From Bacillota bacterium (GTDB taxonomy: Bacteria; Bacillota_I; Bacilli_A; Acholeplasmatales; UBA5453): DNA of 16,808 bases. The notes under the pieces were generated by a model. It was not told the DNA's origin. It saw nothing but the letters and a program-made list of their open reading frames with translations, and did not search any database. Shown here in pieces: positions 13,324 to 16,808 of the stretch; the first letter of the stretch is position 1, and each line of letters begins with the position of its first letter. The position numbers were made by a program, and so were the translations under genes. Where the stretch lies: assembly GCA_023436805.1 (NCBI GenBank), contig JAEZHT010000086.1:1-16808 (forward strand), given 5' to 3'.

Positions 13324-13594
13324 CCGTTTGGGTTTGGCGCAAGTCGCTGGCAAAGTCAAGGCAGGGACAGATTTTACAGTAGAAGCCATCCGTTCAAAAC
13401 AGGCCAAACTCGTTTTTCTCGCGTCAGATGCGTCTGACAATACGAAAAAAAGGGTGTTAGATAAAGCCAGTTTTTACGAAGTGACTGTACTGGAAATATT
13501 TGATACGGCAACGCTATCGAAAGCGGTTGGGCGATCCAACATCAAAGCACTAGCGATTACCGATCAAGGGTTTGCCAATATGTTTAAAAAATAG
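13316..13594 (+). CDS. ylxQ: L7Ae-family K-turn-binding protein YlxQ
   Basis: A 92-aa protein of the L7Ae/L30e/Gadd45 fold, which binds kink-turn RNA. The start NRLGLAQVAGKVKAGTDF and the pattern IRSKQAKLVFLASDASDNTKKRV are typical, as is the C-terminal VGRSNIKALAITDQGFA. In Bacillus the homologue YlxQ (RplGA) binds K-turns in vitro and its cellular role is not settled. The ATG at 13316 overlaps the end of ylxR; no strong ribosome-binding site is seen, so coupling to ylxR is likely. A TTG at 13307 is an alternative start. Confidence 0.88.
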   Translation: MPNRLGLAQVAGKVKAGTDFTVEAIRSKQAKLVFLASDASDNTKKRVLDKASFYEVTVLEIFDTATLSKAVGRSNIKALAITDQGFANMFKK

Positions 13595-13608
13595 AAGGAA
13601 GTGATGAT

Positions 13609-15435
13609 ATGAACAAACGTCCTAATTCAAAAAGAAATGAATCTAGAACGTCCAACATACCAAGGAGAGACGCAAACGTCGTTCGTGGTAAAACGATTAT
13701 TTACAAGCCAAACATGAAAGTATCAGAAGTGGCTGAAGGGTTAGGCATTTCGAATGCTGAAATCATTAAGAAACTCATGATGCTTGGTGTGATGACCTCT
13801 GTCAACCAATCGATTGACCGTGATACGATTGAACTGATCTCCGAAGATATGGGATTTAAAATCCAAGACGAAGTAATTACAGACATTACCCGTTTTGATG
13901 AAATGAAGTTTGAAGACAAAGCAGAAGATTTGGTGAAACGTGCACCAATCGTGACCATCATGGGCCACGTTGACCACGGTAAAACCACTTTATTAGATAC
14001 CATCCGTCATACCCGCGTCGTCTCAGGTGAAGCTGGTGGGATTACCCAACACATTGGGGCGTATCAAGTCGAAAGAAACGGTGAAAAAATCACCTTCATC
14101 GATACCCCAGGACACGCTGCATTTACAGAAATGCGTGCCCGCGGTGCGAAAGTTACTGACCTATGTGTCTTAGTGGTTGCTGCCGACGATGGTGTCATGC
14201 CACAAACCGTAGAAGCCTTAGAACATGCGAAAGCTGCACAAGTACCAATCATTGTGGCTGTCAACAAAATGGATAAGCCACAAGCCAACCCAGATTTGGT
14301 CATGACTGAGTTATCCAACTTAGGATTGATTCCTGAAGCCTGGGGTGGGAATACCCCATTCGTCGAAGTCTCTGCATTAAAAGGCAAAGGCATCGATACC
14401 TTATTAGATGTCATCCAATTGGTATCTGAAATTGAAGATTTAAAAGCCAATCCAAACCGTCTTGCCAGTGGTACTGTCATTGAAGCTAGACTCGATAAAG
14501 GTAGAGGGATTGTCACGACAGTGATCGTCACCAATGGTACTTTAAAAGTTGGCGACAACGTCGTTGCAGGGAACACCTATGGTAAAATTCGTACCATGAA
14601 TGACGATACCAAACGTCGTTTTGATGAAGCCATTCCTGGACAACCTGTGGAAATCACCGGATTATTTGATATGCCAGAAGCTGGCGATATCTTCGTTGCT
14701 TTAAGTGATGAACGTCAAGCCAGACAAATTGCTGAAGAACGTCAAGCCAGACAACGCGAAGGCGAAATGGCCAAACAAAAGAAAGCTTCCTTGAAGTCCA
14801 TGATGGACCAAGCAGAAGCGGAACAAAAAGAATTGGTATTGATCATTAAAGGTGATACCCAAGGTTCCATTGAAGCCTTGAAAGGGTCACTTGAAAAACT
14901 CAATATTGAAGGACTTCATGTCAATGTCATCCGTTCATCGGTCGGTGCTATCACCGAAAGTGACGTGTCCTTAGCCAGCGCATCGAACGCCATCATCATT
15001 GGTTTCAACGTGAGACCAACCACAGTGGTGAGAGAGTTTGCGAAAGGTCAAGGCGTTGAAATCCGATTATACAACATCATTTACAAGGCAATTGAAGACA
15101 TTGAAGCCGCGCTTACTGGTATGCTCGCCCCTGAATTCGAAGAAGTCGTCACGGGCCAAGCAGAAGTGCGCAGTGTGTTCAAGATTTCTAAAGTTGGTGC
15201 CGTGGCTGGTTGCTATGTGACCGATGGTGTCATCGAACGTAATTCCTTGGTGAGAGTGATCCGTGATGGTATTGTCGTTTATGAAGGCAAAATGGCGTCA
15301 TTAAAACGTTTTAAAGACGATGCTAAAGAAGTTAAAGCCGGTTATGAATGTGGTATTTCAATCGAAAACTTTAACGATATCAAAGAAGGCGACATCATGG
15401 AAGCCTCAATCGAAAAAGAAGTGGAGCGTGGATAA
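13609..15435 (+). CDS. infB: Translation initiation factor IF-2
   Basis: The 608-aa GTPase recruits initiator tRNA and promotes subunit joining. It is a short IF2 (716 aa in Bacillus, 890 in E. coli) because the N-terminal extension is only about 30 residues. The IF2_N domain lies at about 35-85 (MKVSEVAEGLGISNAEIIKKL). The G domain has G1 GHVDHGKT (119-126), G3 DTPGH (165-169), G4 NKMD (219-222) and a G5-like SAL near 257. Domain II, a charged linker with an exact ERQARQ duplication (about 368-384), domain III and the C-terminal tRNA-binding barrel follow. AAGGAAGTG precedes the ATG. It is 2 nt from rbfA. Confidence 0.96.
   Translation: MNKRPNSKRNESRTSNIPRRDANVVRGKTIIYKPNMKVSEVAEGLGISNAEIIKKLMMLGVMTSVNQSIDRDTIELISEDMGFKIQDEVITDITRFDEMKFEDKAEDLVKRAPIVTIMGHVDHGKTTLLDTIRHTRVVSGEAGGITQHIGAYQVERNGEKITFIDTPGHAAFTEMRARGAKVTDLCVLVVAADDGVMPQTVEALEHAKAAQVPIIVAVNKMDKPQANPDLVMTELSNLGLIPEAWGGNTPFVEVSALKGKGIDTLLDVIQLVSEIEDLKANPNRLASGTVIEARLDKGRGIVTTVIVTNGTLKVGDNVVAGNTYGKIRTMNDDTKRRFDEAIPGQPVEITGLFDMPEAGDIFVALSDERQARQIAEERQARQREGEMAKQKKASLKSMMDQAEAEQKELVLIIKGDTQGSIEALKGSLEKLNIEGLHVNVIRSSVGAITESDVSLASASNAIIIGFNVRPTTVVREFAKGQGVEIRLYNIIYKAIEDIEAALTGMLAPEFEEVVTGQAEVRSVFKISKVGAVAGCYVTDGVIERNSLVRVIRDGIVVYEGKMASLKRFKDDAKEVKAGYECGISIENFNDIKEGDIMEASIEKEVERG
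14710..14754 (+). repeat. 18-bp exact direct repeat inside infB
   Basis: GAACGTCAAGCCAGACAA occurs at 14710-14727 and again at 14737-14754, in the same frame, each time encoding ERQARQ. It sits in the charged helical linker after domain II. Exact codon identity suggests a small internal duplication. Confidence 0.85.
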
Positions 15436-15437
15436 TT

Positions 15438-15782
15438 ATGTCAAGCATTTCCATCGAAAGATTGAATTCATTATTTTTAAGAGAACTCGCGGTCATCATC
15501 AACCGTGAAAACAAATCCGATGTGGTTAGTTATTACAATTTAACTGAAGTACGCATCACCAGAGACTTATCATTCGCTACGGTTTTCTATACCATTTTGA
15601 ATGATGACCCAGAAGTCATTAAAGTGGCTCAAGCCAATTTAGATAAGATCAATAAACAAGTCAGAAAAGAATTGGCATCGAAAGTCAATAACTTGAGAAA
15701 GATGCCAGAATTGGTCTTTAAGTACGATGAAGCTTTGGCTTACGGCAACAAAATTGATAAAATTCTTAAATCCATCGAATAG
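15438..15782 (+). CDS. rbfA: Ribosome-binding factor A
   Basis: The 114-aa KH-fold protein RbfA binds the 30S subunit late in assembly and helps mature the 5' end of 16S rRNA. Typical features are the N-terminal helix ERLNSLFLRELAVII, the strand VRITRDLSFATVFYTIL, and the C-terminal LRKMPELVFKYDEALAYGNKIDKIL. The length matches the family. The ATG is 2 nt after the infB stop, with GTGGAG upstream. The stop codon is already part of the operon terminator stem. Confidence 0.93.
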   Translation: MSSISIERLNSLFLRELAVIINRENKSDVVSYYNLTEVRITRDLSFATVFYTILNDDPEVIKVAQANLDKINKQVRKELASKVNNLRKMPELVFKYDEALAYGNKIDKILKSIE

Positions 15783-15805
15783 GACCCTTTTGGGTCCTTT
15801 TTGTT
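15781..15805 (+). terminator. Intrinsic terminator of the rimP-rbfA operon
   Basis: A 7-bp stem (AGGACCC at 15781-15787, loop TTTT, GGGTCCT at 15792-15798) is followed by TTTTG. The stem starts within the rbfA TAG stop. Confidence 0.88.
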
Positions 15806-15864
15806 ATAAATACACCCCGTTTTTTACTAGATATAAAAAAATTCAAAAAAATTCTAAAATTGTA

Positions 15865-15891
15865 TTGAAAATTCAAAAATTGGTGTATAAT
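15865..15891 (+). promoter_or_regulatory. Promoter of the unknown gene-nfeD unit
   Basis: A perfect TATAAT (15886-15891) lies 20 bp before the ATG at 15911. TTGAAA (15865-15870) is the best -35 but the spacer is only 15 nt. The surrounding 80 bp are very AT-rich with repeated ATTCAAAAA elements. Confidence 0.55.
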
Positions 15892-15910
15892 ATAAGTAAG
15901 GAGGGGTATT

Positions 15911-16294
15911 ATGGCAATTGAATGGATTATGCCGAAGGACACTTTAGGCACTGTTACCTTCTATGACTCAAACATTACACTCAACAAAGTGGCTGCATCA
16001 TATTTCGTCGATGCATTTAAAGTCATTGTAGGCATTGACAGAGAAAAACGACGTGTCGTGATTAAAAATTTAAGCAAAGAAGAAGCCACTCGAGGCGATG
16101 TCAATAAAAACCATTTACTGGATGTCGCCATTAAGAAGAGCTATGGCAGAATCAGTAGCAAAAAGGTCGTAAGCGATATTTCGACCGTCACCAATTTCAG
16201 TTTTACTAAAGATACGAACTACAAATATCGCGCTAAGTGGAATGCCACAGAAAAGTTACTCGTAATCGAGCTCGATGAGGAGGTTAGGGGTTAA
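15911..16294 (+). CDS. Protein of unknown function, first gene of an nfeD cluster
   Basis: I do not recognise this 127-aa soluble protein. It is basic in the middle and rich in predicted beta strands (GTVTFYDSNITLNKVAASYF, FKVIVGIDREKRRVVIKNL, KYRAKWNATEKLLVIELDEE), with no membrane segment, signal peptide, cysteine or obvious catalytic motif. The conserved-looking KKSYGRISSKKVV stretch near residues 75-87 is basic and could bind nucleic acid or lipid heads, but this is speculation. AAGGAGGGG just before the ATG is an excellent ribosome-binding site, and codon use matches the neighbours, so the gene is real. Its TAA overlaps the ATG of the nfeD gene by 1 nt (TAATG), which implies translational coupling and a shared job. 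Confidence 0.72.
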   Translation: MAIEWIMPKDTLGTVTFYDSNITLNKVAASYFVDAFKVIVGIDREKRRVVIKNLSKEEATRGDVNKNHLLDVAIKKSYGRISSKKVVSDISTVTNFSFTKDTNYKYRAKWNATEKLLVIELDEEVRG

Positions 16295-16749
16295 TGGAAT
16301 TCATCAATGAATATTTAATGATTATTATTTGGGCAGTGGTGTTGGTGGGAACCATCCTCATTGAATTTGAAACATCGGATTTGGTAACCATTTGGTTCTC
16401 AGTCGGTGCAATAGGCGCGTTGATCGCTGCCGCTTTAGGATTGAATTTTGTTGGACAAATCGCAATTTTCATCGTTGTATCATTCATCTTACTCATTTTA
16501 ACCAGACCATTGACCAAACGTTTTATGGACAAAGAAGTGGTGAAAACCAATGCTGACCGTATGGTGGGCATGCATGGTGTCGTTACCACAGAAATTCCGT
16601 TTGATGGTAAAGGTGAAATCAAAGTATCCTCACAAATTTGGACGGCCTTTTCTACCAGAAAAGATGCTATTCCAGTAGGTACCAGAGTCGTGATTTTGGA
16701 TATCGTTGGTAATAAGTTACTCGTCGATATTCTTAAAGAAGAAATATAA
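16294..16749 (+). CDS. NfeD-like membrane protein
   Basis: The 151-aa protein fits the short NfeD class (NfeD1b). Three to four hydrophobic segments fill residues 5-75 (YLMIIIWAVVLVGTILIEF, VTIWFSVGAIGALIAAALGL, IAIFIVVSFILLIL). A soluble C-terminal domain (about 85-151) has the OB-fold pattern of NfeD (GMHGVVTTEIPFDGKGEIKV, VGTRVVILDIVGNKLLVDI). NfeD proteins pair with SPFH/flotillin proteins in membrane microdomains, and the next gene starts 20 bp downstream. AGGAGG lies ten bases before the ATG, inside the previous gene. No protease domain is present, unlike the long NfeD1a. Confidence 0.85.
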   Translation: MEFINEYLMIIIWAVVLVGTILIEFETSDLVTIWFSVGAIGALIAAALGLNFVGQIAIFIVVSFILLILTRPLTKRFMDKEVVKTNADRMVGMHGVVTTEIPFDGKGEIKVSSQIWTAFSTRKDAIPVGTRVVILDIVGNKLLVDILKEEI

Positions 16750-16768
16750 AAAAGAAAGGATGATTTAT

Positions 16769-16808
16769 ATGTTTAATGTATTAGCAACACAACCGGGTAC
16801 GATTGCGT
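16769..16808 (+). CDS. Start of a third gene, probably SPFH/flotillin-like (partial)
   Basis: Only the first 13 codons are visible (MFNVLATQPGTIA) before the window ends. AAAGGATGA precedes the ATG at a good distance, and the gene follows nfeD by 19 nt. The residues alone identify nothing. An SPFH-domain partner is inferred because nfeD genes are usually followed by one. Confidence 0.5.
   Translation, partial: MFNVLATQPGTIA

Noticed and set aside
14064..14576. 170-aa minus-strand open frame inside infB
   Set aside because: It lies opposite the conserved IF2 G domain and looks like a shadow frame with no recognisable protein features.
1..16808. Recoding of TGA as tryptophan, as in Mycoplasma
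   Set aside because: znuB and znuC end in TGA at positions that fit their families and neighbours, and tryptophan is encoded by TGG throughout.
1..16808. tRNA or rRNA genes, CRISPR arrays, insertion sequences or phage genes
   Set aside because: I saw no cloverleaf, repeat-spacer array, transposase frame or terminal inverted repeats; intergenic regions are short and explained by promoters and terminators.

Overview
The window reads as a stretch of chromosome from a low- to moderate-GC Gram-positive-type bacterium, most likely a Mollicutes lineage that keeps the standard genetic code (Acholeplasma or a close relative such as Izemoplasma). The reasons are RNase J, a lipoprotein-type zinc-binding protein, the rimP-nusA-ylxR-ylxQ-infB-rbfA gene order, strong AGGAGG ribosome-binding sites, and a short IF2 and small genes generally. 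TGA is used as a true stop (znuB and znuC end in TGA) and tryptophan is TGG, so this is not a Mycoplasma/Spiroplasma-type code. The taxonomic call is inference.

Layout. Positions 1-743 hold the tail of an unidentified upstream gene and a class I SAM methyltransferase. A bidirectional terminator separates it from RNase J on the minus strand. A divergent HAD-family phosphatase follows and converges, with a 9-bp overlap, on coaD (phosphopantetheine adenylyltransferase, minus strand). A small four-helix membrane protein of unknown function diverges from coaD and ends in its own terminator.

Positions 4380-8540 are a self-contained drug-exporter operon: a consensus promoter flanked by two copies of one inverted repeat, two half-transporter ABC genes forming a heterodimer with one degenerate and one canonical ATP site, and a MarR-type repressor as the last gene. 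The genes overlap and appear translationally coupled. The simplest reading is an inducer-responsive efflux pump repressed by its own last gene.

Positions 8541-11400 (minus strand) are a zinc-uptake operon, znuA-znuC-znuB-zur, driven by an extended -10 promoter whose -35 region lies in a 23-bp inverted repeat of Fur-family geometry. It looks like a closed zinc-homeostasis loop with the regulator in the same transcript.

Positions 11400-15805 are the transcription/translation operon rimP-nusA-ylxR-ylxQ-infB-rbfA, with a strong promoter, a leader hairpin before rimP, and a terminator after rbfA. From 15886 to the end a new promoter drives a 127-aa unknown protein, an NfeD-like membrane protein, and the first codons of a third gene that is probably an SPFH/flotillin-type protein. 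Most of the window is ordinary housekeeping. The parts most worth a second look are the two regulator/operator pairs, the nusA-operon leader, the altered KH1 loop of NusA, and the unknown gene coupled to nfeD.
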